64,000 nt of DNA from Hydrangea macrophylla (lineage: Eukaryota; Streptophyta; Magnoliopsida; Cornales; Hydrangeaceae). Location of the stretch: positions 32,423,850 to 32,487,849 of the forward strand of contig CM066991.1 in assembly GCA_033977485.1 (NCBI GenBank). Direction: 5' to 3'. A model generated the notes under the pieces. That model saw only the letters and a list, made by a program, of their open reading frames with translations, was not told where the DNA came from and did no database searches. Made by a program: the position numbers and the translations under genes. The number at the start of each line of letters is the position of its first letter. Position 1 is the stretch's first letter. Of this stretch, positions 44,608 through 57,207 are shown piece by piece.

Positions 44608-45101
44608 ATGGAATACCAAAGGAAACATAATGCCAAAGGTGGAGAACATAGGCCCACTATGTATAGAAAGCCACTTCTCGAGGTCTAGTTCGTATTGGTG
44701 CCACCATTAGGCGTAGTGCTTTTAAGAAGATAGGGAGGTTGATGAAATGTGTTCACCTTGGGGAATATGTTCCTGAGACTGCTCATCATAGGATCATAGC
44801 ACTGCACACTATGCCTATAGAGGTGAACGAGATCTCTCACACTTCTGATTACCCTATAACAATTGATCAAGGAGAACTAGAGACTGAGATAATACCTCTC
44901 AAGATCCCCACCAACCCAATAGAAAGTTCGAGTGATGAAGAAATGGAAATAGATCTTGCCAAAGAAGACCTCATAGAAAAAGGGACATCGTACTTGTATG
45001 ATCCCGACTGGCCAATAGGGTGGGATAATGAACGATGGATGGCATGGACCCCTCCAGAGGAGATTGAAATTTCGGGAGAGTTCCCACATCCAGAAGACTA
45101 G
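44608..45101 (+). pseudogene. Unrecognised ORF A upstream of element 5 gag
   Basis: An ATG at 44608 opens a basic N-terminal stretch (MEYQRKHNAKGGEHRP). After a frameshift the frame continues RIGATIRRSAFKKIGRLMK and then HLGEYVPETAHHRIIALH, ending in a Glu/Asp/Trp-rich tail (SSSDEEMEIDLAKEDL, DPDWPIGWDNERWMAW). Stop at 45099-45101. I do not recognise the family. It has the same strand as element 5 gag and may be an extra ORF of that element, or an older unrelated insertion. Confidence 0.5.
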
Positions 45102-45390
45102 AATGCTCTAGTTAGTTTACCTTTTGATTAATGTTGTATTGAAATTGTTGTCCCACATTTTGGCATAAATATATGTAAAACTTGTATTAGGATTCCTCTC
45201 TTGTAATATCTTTCTTATTAATGAAAAACTATATATTACTTCTAAACTGGATGTCTACCCATATTCGTATTATTCGCCAATGTAATTATCTGATTAAATA
45301 AGATAACATGTTGATTACTAGATGATAAACCTTAAGATACTTCGAACTAGTACCCCTATTAAGATAGTTTCTTTTGGTGGAACAGGTAAT

Positions 45391-46455
45391 ATGGAACTCA
45401 CCTACATCTCAGATGACTTCGGAGGATGTCTAATCTTTCCCAATCGTGTAGTGCCAGTGAACCCAGACGTGTATCATCACAAAATTCGGCAAATTGCTAG
45501 GGATGGAGGAAAGAGAAACCTATGGCTCGATATGAGTAGGCACAATATCAATGACCTAGAAATACTACGCCTATAAGCTATCTATGATGTCGAGATCATC
45601 AAGAAAGTCCATGATGAGATGATTAAGTTACTCAAGGATCCTGAAGACTTCCAAAGGATGTATACCGGCACATATTAGATGCCCCCACCATCTCTAGTAT
45701 TTCCCCAACAACCCCCTCCTTTTCAACGAGTACCTATGAATCAGACATAATTCCAACAACCAGGCTATCATGTCAACGATGACTTCAGGGGACACATGAT
45801 TTACCCCGACAAAATTAATCCAACTGACCCGGAAGGATTCATTGGGAACGTAAAACTGAAAGCCCGTCAATGCCAATAAGGCAGATTGAGAGTCCAGCAC
45901 CATGTATTCCACATCTCTGACCCTCATCGACTTCATGTTGAGGCCATTCATACCGCATATACCCAAGGGTTAATGAATGGAGAAATAAGGAGATTAGCAA
46001 TGGATGACAATATATTCCGGCCATTAGTAAACTAGATACTATAAGAACCCTCCCTCTACCCAGAAGACAATCTTATTTTGGCATCTATTGAGAACGTCCT
46101 TACAGAAGTAGCACATCCAGTAGTAGAGCATGTTGCAAACCCTAACAATGCAGTCATGTCCGATGACAAACTAGATATGTACTTAGAGGAAGAGGATGAC
46201 AAAGCGGAAGATCCTGAAAAAGAAAACCCTGAAGAGGAAAATGAAGGAGAAGAGGAAAACGAACAGGTAGTACCCCTTCATCATATGTTGCACCAACCCA
46301 TAGTAGAAATGCCTGAGAACGATGACGACGAAGAAGATGATGAGGGCAAAGTTGACAGCGAGGATTGGGACATGGGTGAACCTAATTTGGATGAAGATGG
46401 ACCTCGCAACTCTGATATGGGAGAGATTACATCCGAGTCAGACATGGATGACTAG
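45391..46455 (+). pseudogene. Unrecognised ORF B upstream of element 5 gag
   Basis: One reading frame can be followed from the ATG at 45391 (in a frame open from 45322) to the stop ending at 46455, broken by six stops (first at 45574). About 355 codons. The N-terminal half reads PNRVVPVNPDVYHHKIRQIA and RNLWLDMSRHNINDLEIL. The middle is Pro/Gln-rich (FPQQPPPFQRVP). The end is very acidic (ENPEEENEGEEENEQ, NDDDEEDDEGKVDSEDW). Its leader resembles that of ORF A (AACAGGTA(A/G)TATGGAA). No family recognised. Confidence 0.55.
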
Positions 46456-46768
46456 TTCAAGACGATCTATTATAATATGCTAGTAGTTTTTAGTTTAATT
46501 GTACGTATGTTAACTTGGATTGGTGACCCTTTTGTTGTAAGAATACATGTAATAGGGTAATATCCCCACTTTTGTATCCATGTACTTTAGGAAGACTCTA
46601 ATTATGTAACCGTTATCCCATTTATAAAGGAGAATATTTTAGTTCCATACTTATCCCTATACTTGTATTGACTACTTGTTTATTTTATAAACATAATCAT
46701 AGATACCCAGGTAAACCATATATATAAGATTTCTAAGTAGAATACTTCTTTAGGTAAACCAGAAACCA

Positions 46769-47480
46769 ATGGCAGACAGACCAAGAAAAAACAGACGCAT
46801 AGGACCTCCAAACCCCACTAGAGGAGTACCGGTACTTATTCCTGCAGGAATATTGGATCCCACTAGAGTGTTTGGCGCATTTCTACAATGCCTAGAACAC
46901 ATTGGGAACAACCATAACCCCAATAACAACAATGCCAACAACAATACCATAGTCCCACCTAAACCATAGGAAGATTGTACAGTGGAATGATTCTGTAGAA
47001 TGTATCCAGACAAATTTAATGGAATGACTGAACCATGGGAAGCAAAATAATGGCTTCGTGGAATGGAGATCATCTTTGATTCCTTGGCATGCTCTGAAAT
47101 TTAGAAGCGCCAATTGGCCACCTACCAGTTGACTTATGCTGCAGCTAATTGGTGGGAATCAAAAAAGGCAACCTAGGAAGAGCCGAACAAAGGATGACAT
47201 GGGCATCATTCAAAGAACTATTTCTGGAGAACTACTTCCCCCAAATAGAAAGGAACCAAAAGGAAAAAGAGTTTGTTGATCTAGTCCAAGGGAATCGGAC
47301 GGTACGAGAATATACAGTGCAATTCGAGTGTCTTTCTTGACTTGAAAACCACATGATCGATACCCCAGAAAAGAAGAATAAAAAATACCATCTGGGACGT
47401 TTCTACCTCTGCAAAAGTTGACCTGTGGTCACTTGAACCAAACATTCAAAGCTTTAGTAGGAATAGCACACTACTTTGAA
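46769..47480 (+). pseudogene. gag: gag of element 5
   Basis: Starts MADRPRKNRRIGPPNP. Asn-rich spacer (NNNNANNNT), then the gypsy gag core in broken frames: FCRMYPDKFNGMTEPWEAK, WLRGMEIIFDSLACSE, ANWWESKK, MTWASFKELFLENYFPQ and FVDLVQGNRTVREYTVQF. Stops and frameshifts throughout. Confidence 0.75.
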
Positions 47481-47689
47481 GAAATCACTGGTTGCAAATA
47501 GAAATGCTTTGTGAACGAACACCCCCTCCGAGGTTCAATCAAGGATAAAAGCAAGCTCCTGCTCATAACCAAGGATACAAGAGGAGCTGGAATGGCAAAA
47601 AGAAGCCACAGTCAGCTCCCTTCTAAAATAAGCCGACTGTACCATTGAAACTGACTCCACCCCAGGGACAATCATGGACAACAAATGAT

Positions 47690-48400
47690 AACTGCATAGT
47701 CTTCTTCAACTGCAGAATCCCTGGACACGTGTCTAAAGATTGTCGTGCCCCAAAGAGGAATAGTCAAACAGATGAGGTCTGTTTTTAACTACAACAAGAA
47801 AGGACACTTGGAGAAGGATTGTAGGGTACCCCGGGGCAGTTACTATGGAGGATCTGCACAAGGATAGACTGACCTCGATGCTATTATCCCCGAAGAGGCA
47901 AGATTCGATGAAGAAGAAGAACAGAACCTGGAAAGTACTCTAACACTATTTAACAGTCAAGGAAAAGCTTTTTTCAATACTGGCGCATCAAACTAGTTTA
48001 TTGTAATTAGAATTGTATAATGTTTAGGCTTAGTCCCCCAAACGATGGATGTAGCCCAGAATGACACATCACCCCTAGGAGTGAGCGTTAAGTTGGGAAA
48101 AATACGCAAGGACTACCCACTAAACATGAAAGATTAGAATCTCCCTGCTGATTTGATAGATTTGTCAATGAAGGAAGTTGACGTGATCTTAGGAATCGAC
48201 TGGCTCGTGAAATACCATACCAAGTTAGATTGTACTACAAAATCATTATCCTTTTCAGTACCTAAAAGTAAACCTTTTAATTTCAAATGCAATCCCTCGT
48301 GTGATGTTTTCCTCACCAACTACCTGGCTACCCTTGGAACCACGAGTGATGAAATCCCTGTTGCCCAAATCCCCATAGTCTGAGATTTTGAAGACGTTTT
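47690..48400 (+). pseudogene. Two degenerate zinc knuckles and protease of element 5
   Basis: Knuckle one FFNCRIPGHVSKDC (to 47743) has Phe for the first Cys; knuckle two CFNYNKKGHLEKDC (about 47779-47823) has Tyr for the second Cys and one extra base. The protease follows with an FFNTGASN motif (Asp of DTG changed to Asn, about 47975), then VDVILGIDWLVKYHTKLDC at about 48180-48230. The frame reaches DFEDVFSG, the entry to RT, and breaks off near 48395-48410. Confidence 0.75.
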
Positions 48401-48474
48401 CTCGGGGGAATCAGACCAAGACTGTTGGAAAAATGGTTTAAAATTAGAAGTTTAAATGCGCAGCGGAAAAAAAA

Positions 48475-50135
48475 CACTACAACAAAAATGGGCTATAGAG
48501 ACATTTATTTTGAGACAAAAAATTAAAGTGTCTTTAGAAGTTACTTGTAACGACACATAATTTTCTGTCCCTACAAAAGAAAATAATTGCCTTTAAAAGT
48601 GACTTGTAAGGACACATAATTTTTTGTCTCTACAAAAGAAAATAATTGTCTTTAGAAGTTACTTATAAGGACATATGATTTTTGGTCTATAAAAAATAAA
48701 ATAAGTGTCTTTAGAAATTCCTTGTAAGGACATATAATTGTTCGTCTCTAAAAAAAAAAAAAAAAAACCCATGACTTTAGATGTTACTTGAAAAATACCT
48801 AATTTCCTGTCTCTACAAAAGAAAATAAGTATATTCAAAAGTACAAAATAACGATATTTATTAATTTTTTCTTTATAAAGAGAGGATTGTCTCAATAAAC
48901 AAAAAAAATTAACATAATAAGAAAAACGGCATATCCCCTCGTTTAAACATATACCTTTAATTACCAGCATTTTTTTTTAAAAGAAGTGTCATTCACTACC
49001 AAGATTATAAAGAGCGCTCGCAAATACCAGCACTTGGTAGTTAAATGCCGAAACTTAACATCATTTTCATACAAAATACTGATAATTATCAGCGTTTGTA
49101 AACTAATGTCATTAATTAACAGCATTTGAAATTTAAGCGTTTGCCCTCTGTCCTACCTTAATAAAACGACGTCGGAAATTCTATCTAATTTTTCTAGTCT
49201 TTAATCTTATTCAAGCATGAAGGACAACAAGGGAAAATATACAGCCCAATTTAGGGTAGTTTCCGCTTTGCTATTGCGATCGATTTGAAATTGCTTTTAT
49301 TAGAATAGATTATAATAGTTATGGTGTTTGGATAATGAATTGTAAAAGTGGTTACAGTGGAAGAACATATTATGTAGGTGTTTGGTGACATAAAAATAAG
49401 GTGGCTTTAAATGTTCAAAAAACAATTATGCCCCTGGACTTTATTGAATACATAGTTATTTTGTTTGCATGGTTATTTTAAATAGTTCTCCAGATTATTA
49501 AATTTAATAAAAATTAATTACTGAATTAATTAATTAAATAAATGCATTCGATAATAATAATTATAGTAATATATTATATAAAAATAAGTAAATATATTAG
49601 TAATATAAAATATATTACTACTAGTGTTTAATACTTTAAATATATGTTAATGGCACATGATATTATTATGTACAATTAAATATTTTTCTTACTTGTAGTT
49701 GAAAGTTGCTGTTTGGTCAAGCGGATTCAAGACTGCTACATATTCAAGGAGGTCTTAAGTTCAAAACTTGGTAAACTGTTAGGAAAAAAAATTGGTGCAA
49801 TTTCTAGTGACACTCATAGCGACACAAAAATATATGTGTTAGGAAAAGTAACTTCTTGTGACAGTTCAAATGACACTTTTGTTTTGTCATTACTCATGAA
49901 TATATATCACTTCAAAAGTAACATTTAGTGGCACTTTTAATGATAATTTTTTTTCTGTCGTTACAAAATAACTTTTACCGACAGTTTTACCAACACTTGG
50001 GGAAGTGTCTCAACAAGGCTTAGCGACAGCACCAATTATGACACTTAAGTAAGTGTTGGTAAAACAACTAGTGACACATTTTATGACCCATTGCAACACA
50101 TTTTTCTGCCTTAAAAGGCCTATTTTGTTGTAGTG
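48475..50135. mobile_element. Non-autonomous CACTA-type DNA element (1661 bp)
   Basis: Inverted ends CACTACAACAAAA and TTTTGTTGTAGTG with AAA on both sides as 3 bp target duplication. The copia LTR at 57208 shows the empty site. Subterminal repeats of GACAC and CTTTAGAAGTTACTTGTAA type at both ends fit the CACTA (En/Spm) superfamily. No transposase ORF, so it is a deletion derivative. Confidence 0.85.
48526..48890. repeat. 60 bp tandem repeat inside the CACTA-type element
   Basis: Five to six copies, starting near 48528, 48589, 48649, 48708 and 48774, of a unit with CTTTAGAAGTTACTTGTAA and TCTCTACAAAAGAAAATAA segments, decaying towards the interior. Confidence 0.85.
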
Positions 50136-51508
50136 AAATAAGTTATAAAACTTATTGGCATGCCCGGATCTACTACCCGTCAACTCTATAGATGCGCACA
50201 AGAGGGGACAAGAGTTATACCTTACGGTCTTGAACCCAATTCTGAAATCTCTGACTTCCAGCAGCCTCCACTAGATGGTCTTCACTCTTATGACTCCTAT
50301 GGATGCTCGCATGAAGGGGCTAGGATTGGTGGGAACCCTAATGGAGAGGATAGAGAAGGTTTTGGGGCTCTAAAACAGTTTCTGCAGCTTCAGACGTTCA
50401 TAACGACGATCAACTTTTTCCAGAACGCTACTGCCCTATTTATAGATTCCCAGAACCGACCTAGCTCTCGAGCGATCGAAGTGCCTTCGATCGATCGAAC
50501 CTGTCTTGACATCATCCTCATGTGCCTTTCCAAGCATCCTAGCGGAGCTAAGAGTGGGACCTCCTAGGCTCTTTATTGTTGGCTCAGACCAGTTATTAAT
50601 TCCCATGATCAAACTCTTTGATCAGCAAGTTAACCAACTGGTCAGTTAACGTTTACACCACTATAAAACGATAACTGAACTCCAACGCAAAAGAACATAT
50701 CCGAAGCGATAACTAGACTTGTATGTTGTACTAATATCCCTCTACCTTCAGTATTCGCAATCATATTCAGGTAGTCGGATAAACAGTTACTGTCAACCTA
50801 AATCATGATTACTTCTTATAATCCTTGAGTCCCATTCACCTCTCATGATTACCAAACATGTTGATAACTCTTATCAACAAGACTGCAGTACTCAGTAATC
50901 AACTTGGTGACATACTCAAGGGAATGCTTACTCTGTATCAGAGGGTAGATTCTATCTTGACATTATATGTTCACAACCCTATGTACATGACATACCCAAG
51001 ATACCCAGGTGTTGATCTTTTATAGACCTCACTGATTGGTAAGTCAAAGCAGCCATATCCATAGTCTGTGTTCATAATCGTCTCAAGATTAAGAACACGT
51101 ACCTTATACAAGTTATGAGTTCCTATTGACTATTTGACAGTCTTGAGCGTCAATAGGAAAACTCAGGTCCGTCAATGCACTATAAGCACTAGCATATCAA
51201 CTAAGAGTTATACTCTAGTGATTGAGATTCATCACTCCATCTAATGGTAGTCAATCATGCTACAGTGTATACCTGATGAGATATCCAGTCTCATCATCCA
51301 CTATGACAAGTTCTAAGTATTAAAGGATAGTAATTCGTATCTCACTTGATTGTATCTCATACACACACGAATTACCTACTATGATACTTAAGGATTAACA
51401 ATCATCTCATGAAAGAAACATACATAATGAAATGTAAAGCTGATATCCATATATTAAAATGTCAATGTCTCATACATAAAGTAATGGTTTGAGGGCACAA
51501 ACCCAACA

Positions 51509-51519
51509 AACTCCCACTT
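51509..51519 (-). other. Polypurine tract of copia element
   Basis: On - AAGTGGGAGTT abuts the TGTTGGG start of the 3-prime LTR. Confidence 0.75.
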
Positions 51520-51523
51520 GAAC

Positions 51524-52918
51524 TCATAACCATTCAGAACTACATCTAAGACCTAGACTATCTAGATGACGATCAAAGACCTTCTGTGGCAAGGCCTTCG
51601 TAAACGGATCAGCAAGATTGTCAGCTGTGGCAATCTTGGTGACAGCCACATCTCCACGTTGAACAATATCTCGGATAAGATGATATTTTCGCTCTACGTG
51701 CTTTCCCTTTCTGTGGTTTCTTGGCTCCTTGGACTGAGCTACTGCCCCACTATTATCACAACAAAGCGTAATAGGTGACAACGACGCTGGTACCACCTCG
51801 AGCTCCATAAGGAACTTCTTGAGCCAAACAGCTTCCTCTGCGGCTTCACAAGCAGCCACATACTCAGCTTCTGTAGTTGAGTCTGCAATGCATTTTTGCT
51901 TAATGCTCATCCAACTAACAGCACCACCTCCTGAGGTAAAGAGATGACCGGACGTCGACTTCCTCAAACCTTTATCTGACATAAAGACCGAGCCAGTGTA
52001 TCCGACTGGAATTAACTCACCACCACTGTACATAAGCATGCAATCTTTTGTTCTTCTCAAGTACTTAAGAATGTGCTTGATAGCTGTCCAGTGCTCTGGA
52101 CCTGGATTCGACTGATATCTACTAACCATGCCAACGGCAAAGCAGATATCTGGTCTAGTGCATAACATCGCATACATGAGACTTCCCACTGCCGAAGCAC
52201 AGGGAACTCCTGCCATGTGATTCCTCTCCTCCTGTGTCTTTGGACACTGGTCCTTAGAGAACACTAAACCATGCCTGAAAGGTAACAAACCTTTCTTTGA
52301 ATTATCCATAGAAAACCTAGTTAGCAATTTATCGATATAACCAGCTTGAGATAATCCCATTATCTTTCGCTTACGATCCCGAAAGAGCTTTATCCCAAGA
52401 ATATAGCTCGCCTCTCCTAGATCCTTCATATCGAAAGTACTAGCTAGCCAAACCTTGACCGTTGATAACGCCGATACATCATTCCCAATGAGTAGAATGT
52501 CACCAACGTAAAGCACAAGAAAAGCCACCACTTTTCCTTCACACTTCTTGTATACACAAGGTTCATCCAGATTCTGTATGAAACCAAATGACTGACCACT
52601 TGGTCAAATCGGATGTTCCAACTTCTGGATGCTTGCTTAAGCCCATAAATGGACTTTTGCAACTTGCATACCAAGTTACCTTTCCGACCAGCTATGAACC
52701 CTTCTGCTTGTTGCATGTAGATGTCCTCCTCAAGATTGCCATTCAAGAATGCAGTCTTGACGTCCATCTGCCAGATCTCATAATCTAGGCATGCAGTAAT
52801 GGATAAGAGTATTCTGATGGACTTGAGCATGGCCACCGGCGAGAAGGTTTCCTCATAGTCAATGCCCTCCCTCTGAGTATAACCTTTTGCTATAAGCCTT
52901 GCCTTAAAGGTCTCAACC
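51524..52918 (-). pseudogene. Reverse transcriptase and RNase H of copia element
   Basis: After a TGA at about 52921 (Gly expected) the RT runs ARLIAKGYTQREGIDYEETF, MDVKTAFLNGNLEEDIYM and SIYGLKQASRSWN. A frameshift lies near 52580. The catalytic box is YVGDILLIG where YVDDILLIG is expected, so one catalytic Asp is lost. RNase H keeps KSTSGHLF and STTEAEYVA but the usual TDSDF is TGSVF. The C-terminal ADNLADPFTKALP is typical. TAG near 51524. Confidence 0.9.
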
Positions 52919-52920
52919 TT

Positions 52921-54432
52921 TCAATCAGATCCTCTTTTCCTCTTATAGACCCACTTACAGCCAATGGGTTTAATGTTGGCTGGAAGCTCTACAAGATCCC
53001 AGATCTGATCAGAATTCATAGATTCTAATTCAGCCTTCATAGCATGAACCCAATGAACTGAATCACCATCAGCCATTGCCTCTTCGTATATGGCAGGATC
53101 AGATTCAAATTCTATGGAGACAGCTTCAAAAACTTCTCCTAAGAACATGTATCTATCAGGCTGGCTGATAATCCTCCTACTACGACGAGGTACCGGTGCG
53201 GAATTGGGTGAAGAAGTGGTATTTTCTTGATTTATATCGTTATCAACTGCGGGTTGGACTGAGGGCTCTCCTTCTATTTCTCTCAGATCTATCCTTCCTT
53301 TAGGTTTATGGTTCATGATATAATCATCCTCCAAGAAAATAGCATTTGTACTAACAAACACTTTCTGTTCTCTTGGATCATAAAAATACCATCCATAAGT
53401 ACCCTTTGGATACCCCACGAAGTAACATACTTCCGATCTAGAATCCAATTTGCTCATCTTTCCTTTTAGCACATGTGCCGAACACCCCCATATCTGGAGA
53501 TGTTGCAAAGAAGGCTTACGCCCAATCCACATCTCTCGTGGTGTCCTGGGAACAGACTTGCTTGGTACTAGATTTATTATGTAAGCAGCGGTTTCCAAAG
53601 CATAACCCCAAAGGAATAATGGCAACTCCGAATAACTCATCATCGACCTAGTCATGTCTAAAAGAGTCTGGTTCCTTCTCTCCGCTACACCATTCTGCTG
53701 AGGCGTACCAGGTGCAGTCAACTGTGACAGAATCCCATTCTGCACGAGGTGATCAATAAAATCATTAGAGAGGTACTCGCCACCTCGATCAGATCGAATG
53801 GCCTTGATATGTGTGCCCAATTGCTTCTCCACTTCAGCCCTAAACTCTTTGAACTTTTCAAAGGCTTCAGACATGTGCTGCATTAGGTACACATATCCAT
53901 ACCTAGAGTGGTCATCTGTAAATGTTATGAAATACTCATAACCACCCCGTGCTCTAATATTTATTGGTCCACATACATCAGTATGAACTAATTCCAACAA
54001 TGCATTGGTTCTATTGCCCTTTGCGGGAACGGGCCTTTTGGTCAACTTACCCTCTAAACAAGACTCGCAGACTTGCATTGGTTCAAGAACCAAATCGCCT
54101 AAGACCCCTTCTTTGACTAGTCTGCCAATCCTATTTAGATTGATATGGCCAAGCCTCATATGCCAAAGCCTTGTTGGATTAGTGGAAGGTTCCTTTCTTT
54201 TAGATGGTATAGATACCACTGAGTTACTAAGTTCCAAGCAAGAGTCTTTAGAAATATTAGGAGTAATCACATACAAACCATTTGATTTAACACCAGAACA
54301 TAGAAAAGAACTATTTCTTTTAATCACAACTTCAGTTCCAAAATGAAAAGAATAACCATTATTCGATAAATTAGAAACTGAAATTAAATTACATCTCATG
54401 GAAGGGACGTAAAGTACATCTGATAAAATCAA
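52921..54432 (-). pseudogene. Integrase and start of RT of copia element
   Basis: A 503-codon open frame, the longest in the window. It covers the end of protease ([15 protein letters not shown]), the HHCC domain ([28 protein letters not shown]) and the catalytic core with [18 protein letters not shown] and [11 protein letters not shown], so D-D-E is intact. [20 protein letters not shown] and the RT entry [13 protein letters not shown] follow, to [13 protein letters not shown] and a TGA. It starts after a frame break from gag-protease near 54440-54500. Confidence 0.9.
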
Positions 54433-54500
54433 AATTTTATTGTCTAGAAATTCTAAAACTATGACTCCTATAGCAACCGTAGAAACGGTTGCACTAGAAC

Positions 54501-55522
54501 CTAGAGTAAGTATAATTTCCCCATAATTTCCCCATCACTGCATCTCCTGGTTGATCTGAACCCCTGCAATGAATTACAGATATGGTTAGTCGCACCAGAA
54601 TCAATGCACCAAGTGTTTGAAGTATCCGTTATAAAACTTACTTCAATCACATGTGATTCAATCATACCTTGAACTCTTGTAGCTAAGAATTCTGGACAGT
54701 TCCTCTTCCAGTGGCCCTTGTCACCGCATTGGAAACACTTTCCTTTGCCTTGGCCACCCACCTTCCCTTTGCTCTTACCTTTTCCCTTAGATTTTGCAAT
54801 CTTAGGGACCGGTCCAACACTTGAACCACCAGTGCCAGCCTTCTTCTTCCCTTTCTTTCCTTTCGGTGTAGATCGGGAAGAGGAAGCGCTTTTCTCAACG
54901 TTCAAAACGTTGACCCCAGGTTTGATCACCCCTTCCACTGCCAAAAGAGAACTCATCAATTCGCTCATTGAAAAATTCATTTGATTCATATTATAGTTAA
55001 GTTTAAATTGAGCGAATGAAGGCGACAGCGAATTGAGGATCATATCAACTTGGGTCTGTGCATCGATGTTGGCACCTAGGGTCTCCACCTCGTTTAAATA
55101 ACCAATCATTTTTAAAACATGGTCTTTGACTGGAGTCCCCTCCGACATCTTTGCACTCATTATCTTCTGCATGGCTACCTGTCTGGCAGGCCTGCCATGC
55201 TCCCCAAACATCTTTTTCAGGGACGTGATAATGTCACTGCAGAATCGTTCGATTGGAATTGGTGTTGCAATACGCCAGCCATTGAGGCTAGAATGTAGCA
55301 ACGAGCCATTCCATTCGACTTATTCCATTTGTCGAACTCGCGTTTAGCAGCCGCTGAAGCATTTGCCGCGGGTTCTTCAGGGCTTGGGGTGGTGAGGACA
55401 TATATGTGATCCTCCGCAGTTAACACGATATCAAGGTTACGTTTCCATTCAGTGTAGTTATTTCCAGTTAGCTTGTTTTGAGTGAGTATAGTAGCAAGTG
55501 GACTAAATGCAGACCCAGACAT
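54501..55522 (-). pseudogene. gag: gag and protease start of copia element
   Basis: ATG at 55522 (MSGSAFSPLATILTQNKLTG), NNYTEWKRNLDIVL; one frameshift near 55240-55290 to the second frame (KKMFGEHGRPARQVAMQKIM, FKLNYNMNQMNFSMSELMSS). A Lys/Gly-rich linker precedes the zinc knuckle CFQCGDKGHWKRNC at about 54738-54697. The protease motif WCIDSGATNHIC follows at about 54605-54570. A single frameshift is the main defect. Confidence 0.88.
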
Positions 55523-57193
55523 TATGATTTACTGAAAAAATCAAAAGACAAAATAAATAAGGATATCAGAATTTGACAGTTTAAAATAAAAGAATCCTTA
55601 AAACTCTTATTGAAAACAAAGTCGCCGGAATACCAAAACGAAAGAGTAAAGCCTCCGTGTGGTGGTCAATGCTCGATCTTTCGATTTATCATGGCTTGTC
55701 CGTTGTGCAACTCTTGCAAAACAAGTTATGACTCCCGAACCTATTTGATCTCTAAATTTCTGAATAATGCCCCGTGTGGGATCCCTTATCCATAGTTTAG
55801 CTAGTGTATACCATTAACTAGGATCCAATCACAACCGCCTCAAGTAGCGCCTCCGTATGGTGGTCACCCTCTAATACGTCTGATTGATCCTATCCATAGG
55901 AAGTTCATATCTAGTAACCAATGAGTAGTGTACCCTACGTATGGAATGATCACCCCTGGCGAGGTGACACAGAATGCACTACTCATCTTACAATGAACAG
56001 TTAATGGAAGATCGTGGGTGTTATTAATGAGACCCTCTCCCACTAGATTTAGTAAATAAGGATTTTGCTTTTTAAAGAAAAATTGTTTCTACACATTACC
56101 CATAAACATCCAATGTTTACTAATGCGTTGAAAACGATTTTTGAATTTTATTTTAGAAAACTTGTTTTACGTGCATGCAAGTAGTAATAATATAATTAAA
56201 TGCCAATCACAAACCAAGTACATAAAACAAAAAACTAAAATTGAAAATAAAGACATCCAAACGATGCCTTTATCTCCCATGGCTCTATCTCCATAGAACC
56301 GATCTTGGTTTGGTCGCCTCCACCTCCATCTTCATGGAATTCCTAATTCTATTACATTGGTCCTATGCTTCTTTCAAAGCTTACAATTTATCTAGAAATG
56401 GAAATAGCAACAACAAAATAAAAGGCTAGGGAAACCGGTACGACTTTCCTTTTCGCAGGATTGAAGTCGCAGCGCCCTTTACATATGCCTTAAAACCAAG
56501 CCAATAATAAAAATAATATGCACCAATCTCAAGCAGTTAAATACAAAATTTAAAAGTCTTGGTGCCATGGGAGATAGCGACTAAACTAGTTGCAAGAAGG
56601 TTACTCGAGCATATATCCACGCATATATAACAGATGCATATAATACTATTGGAACCCCTAATTGATTCACACAGTATATAAACTCTTTACATACTGAATT
56701 AGAACTTGAAATAGCATCTAACTTCTCTATCACTGTTCGATCGATCGAAGACCGTTCGATCGCTCGAACCTTCGATCGATTGAACACTGTTCAATCGCTT
56801 GAACATTATGTTTCACTAAATGATTTGAAAATTTTACAGAATATTTTATAATTATAGTTTTTAATTTCAAAACACTTTAATAACTGTGAAACAGAGAACC
56901 TGACAAAGACTCTGTCTCGATCGATCTAACTTCATTCGATCGATCGAACACCAGAAGGTTTCGATCGATCGACAACTGTTCGATCGATTGAGCACAGAGA
57001 ATGTTCGATCGATCGAAACCTGTTCGATCGATCGAACCAGCCTTGCATCCTATGCAATCATAGATTTGTATTCTGCTGCGATAACAATGCAGAAACAGAT
57101 CTGTGACAATGCCGTTTCAAAAATAGTTCTAAAATCAACATGCAAATCAAAACTAGTGTTTCAAAAATGCATCTATAGATCCAAACGAGCATG
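55523..57193. other. Leader of copia element, with TCGATCGA palindromes
   Basis: Long untranslated leader between primer site and gag. Two clusters of TTCGATCGATCGAA-type palindromes at 56735-56800 and 56930-57045. A CCTCCGTGTGGTGGTCA-like segment occurs at 55650 and again, changed, at 55850. No ORF supported. Confidence 0.7.
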
Positions 57194-57205
57194 GCTCGGA
57201 TACCA
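57194..57205 (-). other. Primer binding site of copia element
   Basis: On - TGGTATCCGAGC, one base from the initiator tRNA-Met site TGGTATCAGAGC, two bases from the LTR end. Confidence 0.85.
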
Positions 57206-57207
57206 AT

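Larger units (their letters stand above)
48423..51508 (-). repeat. 3-prime LTR of copia element, interrupted by CACTA-type element
   Basis: About 1.42 kb once the insertion at 48475-50135 is removed. It lacks about 57 bp of TCGATCGA-rich sequence present in the other LTR near 57610-57680. Confidence 0.92.

Noticed and set aside
43441..48405. Endogenous pararetrovirus
   Set aside because: The gag core, two knuckles and the VILGIDWL protease-RT linker are Ty3/gypsy-like; no movement protein or caulimovirid RT is visible.
49680..49800. True tRNA gene
   Set aside because: A- and B-box-like words are present but I could not form a convincing acceptor stem; kept only as a remark.
54005..54346. 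Open frame on + within the copia integrase region
   Set aside because: Mirror frame of the 503-codon integrase frame on -; no independent support.
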